Below the pieces are notes generated by a model, which worked only from the letters and a program-made list of their open reading frames with translations, searched no databases and was not told the DNA's origin. DNA of 64,000 bases from Dendrocalamus latiflorus (Eukaryota; Streptophyta; Magnoliopsida; Poales; Poaceae), in contig CM029664.1 of assembly GCA_017311315.1 (NCBI GenBank), forward strand, positions 46,406,510 to 46,470,509. The letters run 5' to 3'. Both the position numbers and the translations under genes were made by a program. Below are positions 11,191 through 23,234 of the stretch, piece by piece; position 1 is the stretch's first letter, and every line of letters starts with the position of its first letter.

Positions 11191-14040
11191 TTTTTTTTTC
11201 TCGAACACGCAGGAGAACTGCGCAGCATTATATTAATAGAAGAAGGTTGGAGTCATACAGAAAGACTCCTAAAAACACACACACACACACACACCCACTA
11301 TAAAGAGGTGGATAAGCGCCTTTCAATAGGAAGGGACGACCCAAGGCTCAGAGAGCAGACTGCTCTAGTCAACACCCCTAGAGGTCAGACCTCTAGCTCC
11401 GGTCAAGGTCCACAGCTCAGCTTCCTCTCTAACCATGTTTAACAAGTTGACAATGCTAGGAGAGGCTGCATTGAAAACACAGCTGTTCCGATGCTTCCAA
11501 ATACACCAAGCCCCCAAAATGATGAGGGAGTTGAGCCCTTTACGCACTTCTCCAGTCACAGCCGCAGCCACTCGTTCCCACCATGCGTCAAAAGAAGGTT
11601 CACTGACTGCCGGAGCCAAATGGGAGAGGCCAACGCTGTGGAGAATGAAATACCAGCACTGCCTTGCAACCACACAACCAATGAGTAGATGCTGCAGGTT
11701 TTCTTCCTCCTGATCACACAGGAGGCACTTGCCTGGGTGCTGAAGACCTCGCCTAGCCAATCGGTCAGCAGTCCAGCACCGATTATGGGCTGCTAGCCAC
11801 ATGAAAAAACGGCATTTGGGTGGAGCCCATGTCTTCCAAATCCGCTCATAAGGTCTGAAGTAAATCCCCCCCTCGAAGAGAGCCTCATATGCCGATGATG
11901 CCGTATACTGTCCAGAATTAGAAAATCTCCAAATATGCTTGTCCGGCACCCCGATTTGCAACTCTACCACAGAAATGATGTCCCATAATACTAGATATTC
12001 CGTCAAGGCTTCAGGAGAAATTGATCCTTGTATATCCTCTATCCATCTGTCATTAATCATGGCCTCTAGGACTGAACGCCTTGCTGCAATTCTTTTAGAT
12101 ACCAAAGCATACACCCGAGGTGCAATTTCCTGGACATTTTTTCCACCCAGCCAATTATCTGTCCAGAAAAGCGAGTTGGCTCCATCTCCAACCTCTGTAA
12201 TCACAGCCATAGAGAGAAGACATTCCATTTCCATGTTGCTTTGGAGAGGCAAATTGGCCCATGGTTTGTTTGGTTCAGACTTCTTGAGCCATGACCATCT
12301 CACCCTTAATGCCAAACTGAGAGATTTAAGATCTGAAATCCCTAGACCTCCAAGCTCACGTGGCCGGCACACTTTGGGCCAAGAAATCAGGCAATGCCCT
12401 CCATTGGCTTCCTTCCGTCCTCGCCAAAGAAAACCTCTTCTAATCTTGTCAATTGCCTTGATTGCCCAAGTTGGTAACTGTGTTGCCATGGTCAAGTAAA
12501 CAAGCATGGCAGTTAACACATATTGAACTTGCACTACTCTTCCTGCACGTGTCATCAAATCTGCCTTCCAACCTGAAAGCTGATCAGCAATTCTGTCAAT
12601 CACCGGCTGGATTTGCTCCTTTGTGAGTTTATGGACAGTGAGAGGCAGCCCAAGATACTTGCATGGAAAGTCCAAAATTTCACAAGGGAGCATGCTCTGG
12701 ATTAGGGTCATATTCTCCTCAGAGCACTGGATGGGGAGCACATTACTCTTCTGCACATTTGTCTTGAGTCCCGAAGCATCTCCAAATAGTTCAAGCATAC
12801 GCAGGGTCAAGGAGATATCTGCTGCAGCCGGCCGGATAAATAAGGCCACATCATCGGCGTACAAAGATACTCGATGTTGAATCGGTCTTCGAGAAAGCGG
12901 CTGCAACAAACCAGCCTCCGCAGCCCTGTTGATCATCCAATTTAGGACATCCATAACTAAGATAAAGAGCATTGGCGAGAGTGGGTCGCCCTGACGAAGC
13001 CCTCTGCGATGGTGTATATAATTACCCGGAATACCATTAAGGAGAACCCGAGTTGAAGAGGAAGATAGCAGACCACACAGCAAGTCACACCACCGGGATC
13101 CAAATCCAAGTTTTCGGAGTACTTCCATGAGAAAGCTCCAGGTGACCGAATCAAAAGCCTTTGTGATGTCTAGCTTGAGTAGGATTCTTGGCTGCTTTTG
13201 CGAGTGAAGGAATCTCACAGTTTGCTGAACCAACATGAAATTATCTTGGATAAAACGTTTCTTGATGAAGGCACTTTGGTTAGGTGAGACCATTTCATCC
13301 AGGCGACCAGCTAAACGATTAGCTAGAATTTTAGTTACCAACTTTGCAAAACTGTGCACCAAACTGATAGGTCTATAATCTTTTACTTGTTCAGCATCTG
13401 TCCTTTTAGGCAGCAGGGTGATATAGGCCGAATTGAGCATCCAAAGATTCCTGAAATTTTTTCCCCAAATGGTATGCAAGGCAGCCATCACATCCCCCTT
13501 AATTACTGCCCAGCAGGACTTGTAGAACCGGCCTGTGAACCCGTCGGGCCCTGGAGCTTTATCTGAAGGAAGTTGTTTGATGGTGTTCCAAACTTCCTCT
13601 TCTGAAAACGGAACCTCCAAGTCCTCAAGATTAAATCCAGGAATGTTTAACCTGTCAAGGTCAATGGTCCTCTCCCGAGAGTGGTCTGTACCAATGAGAT
13701 TAGAATAGAACTCCAGTATATTAGCAGCCTTCTCTTCATGTGCTGTAATGAAGTGATCATCCACCTTCAATTTGGCAATGAAATTCTTCTTTTTTCTATG
13801 ACGGGCATGCATGTGGAACAATCTAGTATTGGCATCTCCCTCCTTGAGCCAACCAATGCGAGATCTCAAACGAGCAATAGTCCGTGATAGAGAGGCAAGA
13901 GCAAGGGCATGGTTTTTCAGATTGTTGCGCAGCCATAGTTCATTTGGCTGTAATGGACGGCTTTCTTGTGCAATATCAAATTGATGGATGATCTCCTTTG
14001 CCATGTGCAGCTGGGAGCTGATGATGGATGATCTCCTTTG
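11191..14040 (-). mobile_element. 5'-truncated L1-type LINE insertion
   Basis: A 14-bp target duplication, ccatgttacaaact, flanks it at 11177-11190 and 14041-14054. On the minus strand the 3' end is a poly(A) tract (T run at 11191-11199) preceded by a short 3'UTR with a CA repeat (about 11276-11295). The 5' end is inside ORF2: the endonuclease domain is gone, as in dead-on-arrival copies. A 24-bp direct repeat (13983-14006 and 14023-14046) marks the 5' junction and overlaps the target duplication. Confidence 0.9.
11365..14004 (-). pseudogene. LINE ORF2 fragment: reverse transcriptase plus zf-RVT domain
   Basis: An open frame of 879 codons. It has the non-LTR reverse transcriptase blocks: DKAPGPDGF, LLKLDITKAFDSVTW, GLRQGDPLSP and the catalytic YADD in SLYADDVALF. 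A C-terminal zf-RVT region with PPKCRFFMWLA and CLLCDQEEE follows. The frame is open to its natural end, which points to a fairly young copy. It lacks the N-terminal apurinic endonuclease and ORF1, so it cannot be autonomous. I mark it as a pseudogene because the start is only the first internal Met after truncation. Confidence 0.9.
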
Positions 14041-14054
14041 CCATGTTACAAACT

Positions 14055-14576
14055 AGCTAGCTACCATGCCACTCTCCTCAACAGTTCAAACTCCAATCCA
14101 AGCAGTGTTTATAGCATGAACAGCATCTCTAGCTTACAGAGCAAAGCTCCGATGTCACTATGTTTGCAAATCCCAGAAGCGCATGGCATGACTAATTAAA
14201 CATAACAAAGATGGCCACATTACAGTCCTGGAAGAGGCCAGAATGTTCTCTCTCTTTATTGAGAGCACAAGGCTAAAATGTTCAGTTCAGAAGGAAAACG
14301 AATAACCCAATCCCCTCACATCGATCCCCATTGCACCAGGAACATAAAATCCACACAGCACTGCTTTTCACCCCCAAATTAACCAAATCAAGCAATTCAG
14401 GTTTCAACAATTGAAAAGACAACAAGTCATTACAGCTTATTCGTTGGATCCCACACAACAGTTCAGGATTCCAAAATACGTAGTCTAATTAAAGCAGTAC
14501 GGGCACAAACCGAACGGAGATTCCATCTCCCCGATCGAAGCCGGGCCGACGGCTCGACATCCACCGGAGGCGGCCC
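14055..14576 (-). other. 3' flank of the NDUFB4-like gene
   Basis: AT-rich sequence between the LINE and the stop codon of the NDUFB4-like gene. It most likely holds that gene's 3'UTR. No coding frame or repeat is supported. Confidence 0.4.
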
Positions 14577-14903
14577 TCACAGGAACTTCCTGTACGGCCG
14601 GCCAGCGTCCTCATCCTGCATATGCTGCAGCCAGACAAACACAGACACGAACGCGCACAAAATTGTCTTAGGTTCTGGATAAGAGGGTAATTAGTGGAAA
14701 AGTTCTTCAAGGGACTGGGCGAAACGCGTGCTTACGAATTCGCGGACGATGCCCTTGTAGACGAGGATGGGGACGGCGAGGCCGAAGAGGCCGACGACGG
14801 CGAGGCTGCGGCGGGTCCAGCGGAAGTTAAGCTCGAGGTTCTCGCGGCCGGCGTTCCACTCCTCGATCCACCGGTTCTTGTGCACCTCCATGCCGCCACC
14901 CAT
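14577..14903 (-). CDS. Complex I subunit NDUFB4/B15-like protein, 71 aa
   Basis: Two exons on the minus strand, 14736-14903 (56 codons) and 14577-14624 (15 codons plus stop). They join GAATTC|GTAAGC to CTGCAG|CAT in phase 0. The protein starts MGGGMEVHKNRWIEEWN, has one hydrophobic segment at about residues 34-50 (LAVVGLFGLAVPILVYKG) and ends HMQDEDAGRPYRKFL. The short charged N-terminus, single membrane span and conserved DEDAGRPYRKFL-type tail match the plant protein assigned to the NDUFB4/B15 subunit of mitochondrial complex I; this rests on family memory, not a search. If correct, it sits in the inner-membrane arm. The upstream 150 bp is GC-rich, as in grass housekeeping promoters. The frame is intact. 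Confidence 0.85.
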
Positions 14904-16340
14904 CTTCTCTCCTGTCCTCTCTTAGATCCGCCGCCGCCTCTTCTTCTCCGCTGTGAGAACGTGCTGGTGGCTCGCGGAAGATTGGTTCGATGTCTTGTTT
15001 GGGGGAGACGGCCGCTTCTCTTCTTTGCAGCTAGAGGATACCGTGACCCGAGCACGAACGCGTACTGTTGAGCGCTTAACTCGCACGCGAATGTGCAGAT
15101 CTCGTGTAACCATGTTCGTTACGTGAAGACGGGTTCCTCAGAACACGTTATCGTTGTTGAAGCCCGATGAGGCATAACTCAGAATGTCCATAGGCCTAAG
15201 GAAACTCTCGTGTTCTAAACGAGGCCTAAAACCATGTAAATATATACAAAAATACTGAACATCAGCCGAGTGAATTTTTTATAAAACTAGTCGAATTTTT
15301 TACCTTCAAATCTACTTGAAGATTTGTGCTCAGGGGTAGCGTCTTCCTCATCTCTAATGAGTACCACCACCGCAAAGCTGGCTCACTGTTGAACACCCTT
15401 TTGCCACATGCCCCTTCAACAAACACACGCTCCATCGAATACCACTTCTTTTCGTTATATGAAGAAGATGTGCCAAAGGCGTCATCACTCGTCATCGGAG
15501 GTGACGGCAAGAAAATGAGAGGAGGACAACTCCAACAAGTCGATGGCAGCAAATGTACGCGGGGGAGGAAGAGACCGGTGTTGTAATATTTGCGGTATAA
15601 GCAAAGATATAAATATAATTCCAATATAATCATAAAAGCACACCAATGACATCAATTCATATATATAAGACATAACAAGTATGTAATCATATGAATTGAA
15701 CATTTCATTCATGATATACCACATATTCAAGAATAGAAACAATGTTACTCTAGACATGAATATGTATGACAAATTATAAAACAAGTGCTAGTCAAGACTA
15801 TCAATTAAATCAAGATTAATTGATTATTTGTGCTCTCAAATTGTAGGGTTGCACAAGATTAAACTTGGTCATCCCGCTACTAAATCATATACTCTTCCTT
15901 GATTGGTTATGTCAAATAATAAAATTGGTCTTTTGAGCTCTAAATACAAAATCTAGAATCTCAAGATCAACATATACTCAGCATGCATCTATTCAGATTG
16001 CAGTATTCAAAAGAGCAAAACCATCCAAGTTATCTTTGCCCAATAATTTATCTTTCAACTTATCAAAATTCCTAACAGATCAATATATGAACATGCTAAA
16101 ATTTGAAAACAGCATGAACCGAAAGGCACATGTATATATATCAAAGTCTAGAGACTGACTTCTAGAGTCACAAGACAGCTATTAGAGCTCAATGACCAAT
16201 TAACCAATCTCAGTATATGATGTTTGTTATCATCGAGCAACCATATATCCCACAAGCAATCTATGTCTCCCAGTGCCAGATGATGTATGGAAGTTTAACA
16301 AACTAGCACAGCTCACACAGATTACATAAGAAGAATCACA
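14904..16340. other. Intergenic region, no supported gene
   Basis: The first 150 bp are GC-rich and probably hold the promoter and 5'UTR of the NDUFB4-like gene. The rest is AT-rich. Frames at 15262-15633 (minus) and 15326-15586 (plus) overlap each other and have no recognisable domain or splice context. No terminal repeats found. Confidence 0.35.
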
Positions 16341-17302
16341 TAATCACTCACAGGACCGGTGATATTCGAAATCATTAGAAGAACAGGGGCTAGGCACGCT
16401 TGCGCGCTGTCCTAGAAAACCTATTGCCCTCACACCACCGTGAGAGAGAGCAGTAGGCACGGAGATACAAAGCCCTCTCACCGGAGTGATGCCCACGCCG
16501 GCGAGTCGAGGTAGAGGATTGCCGCACAAGCACAGGGAGGAGCCGGCCAAGCACCTCACTGGAGAGCACCAGGGGATCAAAGTAGTCAAGCACCACAAGC
16601 CAAAAAACTCAAAGAAAGAGAGGAGGATCTCACTGTCGTTCTGCCCCCAACCAAAGAACCGACCGCAATTTATAGCCAAGAGAGATGGGAGGGGATGAGC
16701 ACTCGGCGGCGCCACCAACGGCCGGGACCGGGTCTCACGCATCACCATCGCAGCCCATTCTCACATCTCATCTGGATCTGAGGACCGAGTCTTGCGGGAA
16801 GAAGAGGAGCGACGGAACTCACGGGAGAGGGAAGATGCGAGCCGCACTGGAGAACGAGCCGCCAACCGACCCGCCGAGCCCGCCGCCTTCACCGCGCAAC
16901 CCCCCTGGACCACCGCCGCCGTCGCCCCTCCAGAAAACCCCGCTCGCTCTGGTCACGGGGAGGAGTAGGGCTCCTCCTTTTTGTTTCTCTCTGGCCACCG
17001 ACAGGTGTGCCCCTTTTCCTTTTTTTTTCTCTTTTATCAAATGGAAAATTACCATTTTGCCCTTGGTACATACAACAACCGGGAGAGGTGGTAGTGGCAT
17101 TAGCCAGCGAGGGCGCCACCTGTTGTGGGTGAGAAAGCGGGTGGTGGTGGTGCGAAGGGTAGCCATGGCAACAATGACGGCGCTAGCGGCTATGATGAAA
17201 GGTGGGTTGCTGGTTGGACTGTTGGAGGTAGAGATGGTAGTGGTGGTGCACGGAGCTCCCCGAAGAGGAAGGAGGAGGCAGTGGCCGGTGGAGCTGATCT
17301 AT
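16341..17302. other. GC-rich stretch with a minus-strand TATA motif, no supported gene
   Basis: A TATAAAT motif lies on the minus strand near 16672, followed in that direction by about 300 bp of transcribed-looking pyrimidine-rich sequence. This could be a retrotransposon promoter or LTR remnant, but I could not find TG..CA borders with a target duplication. Frames on both strands (266 codons on plus, 115-134 on minus) are proline- or glycine-rich and without domains. Confidence 0.3.
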
Positions 17303-17687
17303 GGGCCTGTTTGGGATAGCTCCACCAGCTCCAGATCCACGAAAAACAGCTCCACTCCACGAAATTTTACCCAAACGCTCCAGCTCCGCGAAATCTGGAT
17401 CCACCAAAATCCTGGATCTGAGAGCCAGATCCATGGATTTCATGGAGCTCCTCAAGGGGTGCTCCACCGTGAAGTTGGGTGGTAATTACCCACCAATGCC
17501 ACTGGTTACACACCCCATTCCACCAAAAGTGGCCATTCACACCAAAACCTTAATTTCGTGGATCTGGAGCTGCTGTACAAGCCAAACACTCTATGGTGGG
17601 ATCCCAGATCCACGGTGGAGCTGCTCCATGGTGGAGCTGCTGTTTCAGATCCACGTTTTCAGTGGTAGAGCTCTTCCAAATAGGTCC
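17303..17687. mobile_element. Tourist-like MITE with subterminal 'agctccac' repeats, 385 bp
   Basis: Ends gggcctgtttgggatagct and, on the other strand, ggacctatttggaagagct, flanked by tat on both sides (17300-17302, 17688-17690), a 3-bp duplication of PIF/Harbinger type. The interior repeats ctccagatccac and related phrases. The segment with catggagctcctcaaggggt and ttacccacca is shared with the element starting at 63207, so the two belong to one family. Confidence 0.75.
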
Positions 17688-18480
17688 TATATTGCAAGGA
17701 AGAAGAAAAAGAGGAAGCAGGGGTGCAGAGAGGGATGGGAGGTAGGCTGCTGCTTGTAGGGTCTGAGGTCAAGTATTAAAATCTAACAGAGACGAGGCCT
17801 TGATTAGTACGGCTCATAATTCAATTGATTTTGAAGAAAAAACACTCGGCAGATGAATAGTCACTCCCATAAAATGTATAGTACAATAGTTATCCGCCCT
17901 TTGAAACTTTTTGAACCAACTTACTCCAGTATATTTGTAAGAAGTTGTCTCCCAAAACTAGCTGAATATATAAGCTCAACATAATAGTAATACGGGGATT
18001 CTTATGGGAATTTTGGAACGCCCAAAATATTTGTAATGGGCCCAAAAACAATTTTTTTGAAGCATGTATTTAGCTCAAAACTATGTCGTGAGTAATTTCT
18101 CCTAAAACCTACTTATTTAATTAGAATACACACACATGTATATTTAATAAAAAAAAGCATATGTTTACGCTCTGTGATGCCCTGAATCCTCACAAAAATT
18201 ACTAGCGTGTGTTGTGGACGCGCATGTATTATGACATATGTAAGATCTGAGTGCGGTGTATGTCCTGCACGTACTCTCTCAAGGAAAAGTTTACTTTTGA
18301 GAGGAAGCGGCACTACAAAGTGTCACCACTCAAAATAACAATTTGTGTTCATAAGAAATCGAAATTATCAATAAGTTTGAGTGTTTCACGGTTGATGGAT
18401 CCTTTTGTCTTTTCACATGTCTTTTTGAATACTTGGGTACTAAGCACTGAGCATGTACGGGCCCATGACAGCTGCAAGTG
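17688..18480. other. Intergenic, AT-rich
   Basis: No supported gene, repeat or RNA. The final part leads into the promoter of the 65-residue protein gene. Confidence 0.4.
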
Positions 18481-18654
18481 AATCACTGAATTAACCCCGT
18501 CCCGTCACCCCCGCGGTTCCAAGATTTCAAACTCGAAAATCTCCGTCCGGGCGGGACCATTTGACGCATCTTTCAGACTTCCACCCCCATCAAATCGAAC
18601 CAAATACGCCTCTCCGCCACCATCCGTCTTCGCGGATCCGAAGCGGAGGAAGGC

Positions 18655-18852
18655 ATGGCGCTCGGGTGGTTCAAGGGCGCGGTGGTGCAGGTGCAGAGCG
18701 CGCGGGCCTACCAGTGGAGGTGGGAGGAGAAGGCGGGGCTCGTGGTGTCTCTCCTCGACGACGCGCTCTTCCACGTCCTCTACGCCGCCGAGGCCGTCCT
18801 CCTCTCCGCCGCGCTCTGCGGCTTCTTCCTCTGCTGTGGCTGCAACATCTGA
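18655..18852 (+). CDS. Small predicted membrane protein, 65 aa, unknown function
   Basis: A single-exon frame starting at the first ATG after a GC-rich leader. The N-terminal half is mixed charged and aromatic (MALGWFKGAVVQVQSARAYQW, residues 1-21), followed by a short acidic stretch. Residues about 37-63 form one hydrophobic segment ending in a Cys cluster (FFLCCGC). Codons show the strong G/C third-position bias of a grass coding sequence, and the bias stops at the stop codon. This supports a real gene despite its size. I do not recognise a named family; a tail-anchored protein is an inference from the layout. The 3'UTR probably runs to the MITE at 19177. Confidence 0.7.
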   Translation: MALGWFKGAVVQVQSARAYQWRWEEKAGLVVSLLDDALFHVLYAAEAVLLSAALCGFFLCCGCNI

Positions 18853-19176
18853 TCTGGTCTGTCGATGCGGAGGCGTCCGCCGACCCGCGACATCCGAAGC
18901 CTGCAGGCTCCCCCAGTTCCCCGCCTGTATCTTGCCATCGCCTCCTCCATGTAGCTCTGGCCGCAGTGAGCACTGTCGCGTTTGCTTGTTCTGTTTTTTG
19001 TTTTTGTTTACTGCGAGCGCACTGGGTGCCTGTTGCTGCATCTGTCTGCTCCTGGAGCAAAATTTTGCAGTACCGTGGTTAACTGGTTGATATCTCCGAT
19101 CTGATGCTTTCTTTGAAGTCTTGCAGTTGATGCAGCAATCAACGGAATTTTGTGCGCTTTTGTTATGCTTTGCTTA

Positions 19177-19398
19177 GGGCATGTTCTTTTTGTGGCGTGA
19201 CTTAAGGCTTTTGGTTTATGTTTTTTGGTTGTTCGTGTGAGAGATTACAGAGTAATTAAAATTTATCTGCGGCTTTTGCCGATATAAATGAAGTTGTTAT
19301 AGTATATAACATAATTAACTAGTAGACCTCATCTTAAAAAGATATTTCGTTTAAAAACTAGTTATTATAAAAAATCGAAAATTATGAAAGAATACGCC
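19177..19398 (+). mobile_element. Tourist-like MITE, copy 2, 222 bp
   Basis: Target duplication TTA at 19174-19176 and 19399-19401. Ends gggcatgttcttt and, on the other strand, ggcgtattctttc. It matches the minus-strand copy at 4929-5157 along its length. It lies just downstream of the small membrane-protein gene. Confidence 0.8.
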
Positions 19399-19442
19399 TT
19401 AGCCTAATGCTTGCAGGCTTGCAGCCTCGGTGTTCTCACACT

Positions 19443-20976
19443 TAGGGGTGAAAACGGGCCGGGTATTTCCCGCCCGCCCGCCCGCCCGTATTAAAGCGGG
19501 TCAAATTCGGGTCGTAAATTCGGGTACCCGGAAACTTATACGGGTATCGGATCCGAATACGGGGTTTTTTTGGCGGATACGGTATCGGGTTTGGGAGGTT
19601 GGTATCCGACGGATACGGATTATCCGGTATAAAATTCGGATATTACCCGCTTAACAATTCGGGTATTACCCGGATTACTTGCCAGTCAAACCCTAACCCT
19701 TCTCCACTGCAAATCAACGGCAAACGGTGAAGGTAAACCACAAAATACCTCAAACCTAGCATCCATTTCCTAGGAGCGAGCACTGCATAGCCAAAGCCGT
19801 AGAAATCACCATTAGTTGTCACAAATATTACTAGGGCTACAAAGATCAATAGAGAGGGTGTCCACTGGAAGTAGTAGAAGAAACACTTCCATGATTACTA
19901 CACCAAGCAAATCCCCTTTTAATCTAAGCAAGATGGTCACCAAACCACACCAAAACAACTAAATCGGAGGGGATTAAGGGGCAAAGCATCAGATCCGGGC
20001 CATGGGCCACGGATCTGACCGTGGTTCACCGGCACCAAGCGGCAAGGTGGGCGGCGCATCGGCACTGGAACCGGCGGCGCTTGGGGGCGGCGCAGTGGGG
20101 AGCCGGGACCCGGAGCGGCGGCGCTGGGACCCGGGGCGGCGGAGGAGCCGAGAGGAGGCGGACTCGGCGTGGAGAGCCGACTGAAACCGGCGGCGCTTGG
20201 GGGCGGCGCAGTGGGGAGCCGGGACCCGGAGCGGAGGCGCTGAGACCCGGGGCGGCGGAGGAGCCGAGAGGAGGCGGACTCGGCGTGGAGGGAGACCGAG
20301 AGAGAGAGAGGGCCGAGTGCATGGGAAAAATGGGGAGATGAGGAGGCGTCGGGGTAGTGAGAGGAAGGAGAGGGGTCGGCTTCGGCCGACAGCAAGAAAA
20401 AGCGGAGGCCGAGTAGAAAGAAAGAGAGAGAGATAGGGGGAAAACAGGAAAAGTAGGTAAATAAAATAAAATGTGAAAAACTAGGGTTACTAATTAGTAA
20501 GTATAACTGTTGAAACTTGATTAAGGACTGTCAGTAGATTAAAAGTTGGCGTGGATCGATGGAGTTGGTACATTACCGTTTAAATCGTGAGCCCCGAGTT
20601 AAATACCTAATTAATCCTGTTAGTAGTATAAACTGGTGAAATTTTATTAATAAATATTCATAATCGTTATAAATAAACCAAGCCATCAATGGATTAAAGC
20701 ATGTACAGGAGTATATCAAAATTTGTGTATCTTCATTTATACCATCTCATGGCATATTTAAATATGCAGAAGATGTTGTTGCTAGCATTCAAATTATAGA
20801 AATCCACGTCGATTAAACTTGTACATGTATTTAGTTCATCCCGTATAATTGAAAATTTGCTAGGAATTAATAAAACGCCGGGCATACCTACTAAATGTCT
20901 AAATCCACCCTATCTCATGACGTTGGTGCATGTATCGCTCTGATCCGATAAAAGGATCCCATAGAAATCAAGTTCA

Positions 20977-21011
<35 letters not shown>

Positions 21012-21236
21012 GAAATCTTCACAGATATGCATCGACTTGATATCCGAATAAATATTCGTGACCGATAGTGTCCGTATCCGTCTTGGTACGTATTTGTTCC
21101 ATATTTGTGCCCGACATTATCCGTATTTGTATTCGTATTCGATACTATCCGTATTCGACCCGAACCCGATTAGAAAATGTGGGTTAGGATATGGGAAAGG
21201 TGAGATCCGACCGTATCCGACCCGATTTCACCCCTA
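19443..21236. mobile_element. hAT-type element (copy D), 1794 bp
   Basis: Perfect 8-bp target duplication ctcacact at 19435-19442 and 21237-21244. Ends taggggtgaaaacgggccg and, on the other strand, taggggtgaaatcgggtcg. Subterminal regions carry many copies of cgggtat- and tccgta-type phrases on both sides. The interior has a GC-rich block (about 19990-20440) with an internal tandem duplication, and a CT microsatellite at about 20981-21006. No transposase is visible. The GC-rich block may be captured host sequence, but no protein is recognisable. Confidence 0.85.
20065..20290. repeat. 116-bp tandem duplication inside hAT copy D
   Basis: Two head-to-tail copies: the phrase ccggcggcgcttgggggcgg is at 20071 and 20187, and gactcggcgtggag at 20161 and 20277. 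The copies differ at a few positions. It is confined to the GC-rich core. Confidence 0.85.
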
Positions 21237-21244
21237 CTCACACT

Positions 21245-21913
21245 GTGTTTCAACGTGCTCCTTCGGGGCTCCAAATGGAAGATGCTCAGGTTTCACTCAA
21301 GGCCGGCTCAAGGCCCAAGATTACGACCAGTGCTCTGCAGTGAGAAATGGATCAAACAAGCCGGGCACATGGCTGCATGCTTGGTGCTTTGCTAAGCAAG
21401 ACGTGCTCGTCGGGAGTGATACGATACGCGGTGGTCTTGGCCACGAGAGGTCTAGCCGTATAGGTGTTGGCGTGTTGCTGACTCGAAGGCTCTTGTTTAC
21501 CACGCCCGCACATAGAGATCATGTGAAGGAAACTAGTCCAGTCGTGGTCACCTAATTTTCACATGCGCGGACTATTGATAAAAGTAACGCAATCTTAAAT
21601 ACGCCCAAATGAGGTCAAAATACTTGTATTTCATCAGAGACATATATTTTGCAAACAGTAGTAAAACCAAACACCAAATTTGAAACACATGTATTTTGCA
21701 ATAATTTTACATGAATCTTACATGAAATAGTACGATTTCCCAAAAAAAATACCACAATAATACTCCACTAGAACTATTGTCTATGCTCATTTGGTTACCA
21801 AAATAAAGTAACCAAAATAATTTCTCTAGGTTAATGATTTTAGTTATATGAAATAAGATGTATTTGAACCTATCACTTGATTTTCACACAATTCAATAAA
21901 TAAGGCATGGTTA
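21245..21913. other. Intergenic, no supported gene
   Basis: The first 300 bp are moderately GC-rich, with frames on both strands that match nothing I know. The remainder is AT-rich. Confidence 0.4.
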
Positions 21914-22108
21914 GGTCAGTCTCAGTGGGGGTTTTATGGAGTTTTATAGGCATTAAATACGCTGACATGGCACTGTATTGATGAAGAGAGAGATGATAAA
22001 AGTTTCATGGGAGTAGAGAGAGTTTCATGGGGATGAAACTCTTCTGCACTGTTTCTAAAATATGGGTGTGTTGGAAACTGGGACATGAAATCTCCACTGA
22101 GACTGGCC
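21914..22108. mobile_element. Tourist-like MITE, 195 bp
   Basis: Target duplication TTA at 21911-21913 and 22109-22111. Ends ggtcagtctcagtgggg and, on the other strand, ggccagtctcagtggag. Internal repeats of gtttcatggg. No ORF. Confidence 0.85.
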
Positions 22109-22111
22109 TTA

Positions 22112-23229
22112 GCCAACAATTGTATAATCATTGAGCTTCACCAATGTTGTCCTTTTGTTCCCCCTATAGAGTACTGAATTTAATAATAATAAAAAGATTG
22201 GTCATACATTTTTTTAGGTCGTATTGGCTTCTGAAACTTAAAAAAATATTGAAGGAAGGAAAAAACTGTTTACGGCTCAAATTCCGTTCATTTGTTTATC
22301 TTAGTTGTTTTGTTTTCCAACGAATTTGCTATAAAGATAAACGCTACTATTAAAGATTAAGGGAATGCGGAGAAAAAAATATTATAATAGTATATCTAAA
22401 CTACTCACACAACTTTGTTCTTTCACAACTTCATTCACACATTGTGCCCATTGTCTGCACTATGGCATCAACTATTATTGCAAGGACAACACAACAATTG
22501 AAGGCAGGAAAAGATGTTGTTTGGATTCAATAACTGACAATCTATGCAAACATTTACATGAATTACACTCACCCTTATATTCCACCACATCATTATAGAG
22601 TCAAATTTGGATGGGTTGGCCCTCAAGGCACAGACAATGAATATAGGGCATGTTTCAACCTACGTCGGCTTTCGACTACAAAAGCCGGAAGCTATATTGA
22701 ACGCTCCGAATTTTGCAGCGGCTTCTCAAAAAAATCACTTTTGATTCTACTGCAGTAGCTTCTCTCGGAGCGCGAGGAAGAGGCAAAAGGTGATGACCAC
22801 GGTGGGGCCATCCTCACCCCCTCCACATCGGCGTGGGCGAGGTCTTGTTCGGCGTGGGCACGAACATCGTGGAGGTGCGCGCCGAAGAGGGGGTGGGTGC
22901 GAAGGTGCCGGTCGAGGTGGTGGGCATCGGGCTGCTAGGACACCGGATCCACCCTTGCACTCGCCAGATTTGGCGAGGAGACCACAAGATCTAGCCATTC
23001 GAGTTGGGGAAGGCGAGGGCAAAGTTGGAGGCTATCGGTCACCATTCTCCATCTCGGCCATCGCGCTGCACCTCACCCTGCCACTCTCTACTCCGGCTGT
23101 CGCACTCGTTGGTGTCGTCCTCTGGTCAAATCAGGTGGCCGTCACCCGGTCATGCTCCTTGGTGTCATCCTCCGTCGACCGCTACCGCCCCTCCTCCCTT
23201 GGCCCCGCTAGCACCGCTCCTAGCCACCG
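22112..23229. other. Intergenic; GC-rich second half without a supported gene
   Basis: AT-rich up to about 22640. A MITE-like end follows (gggcatgtttcaacctacg, about 22646) with no partner found. From 22780 to 23230 the DNA is GC-rich with overlapping frames on both strands (154 codons plus, 91 minus) that are low-complexity and lack domains. Confidence 0.35.
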
Positions 23230-23234
23230 CCGCC

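Noticed and set aside
15262..15633. 123-codon minus-strand frame
   Set aside because: An overlapping plus-strand frame of similar length exists; no homology recognised and no promoter or splice context.
16685..17485. 266-codon plus-strand frame
   Set aside because: It runs into the MITE at 17303, has low-complexity Pro and Gly stretches and no recognisable family.
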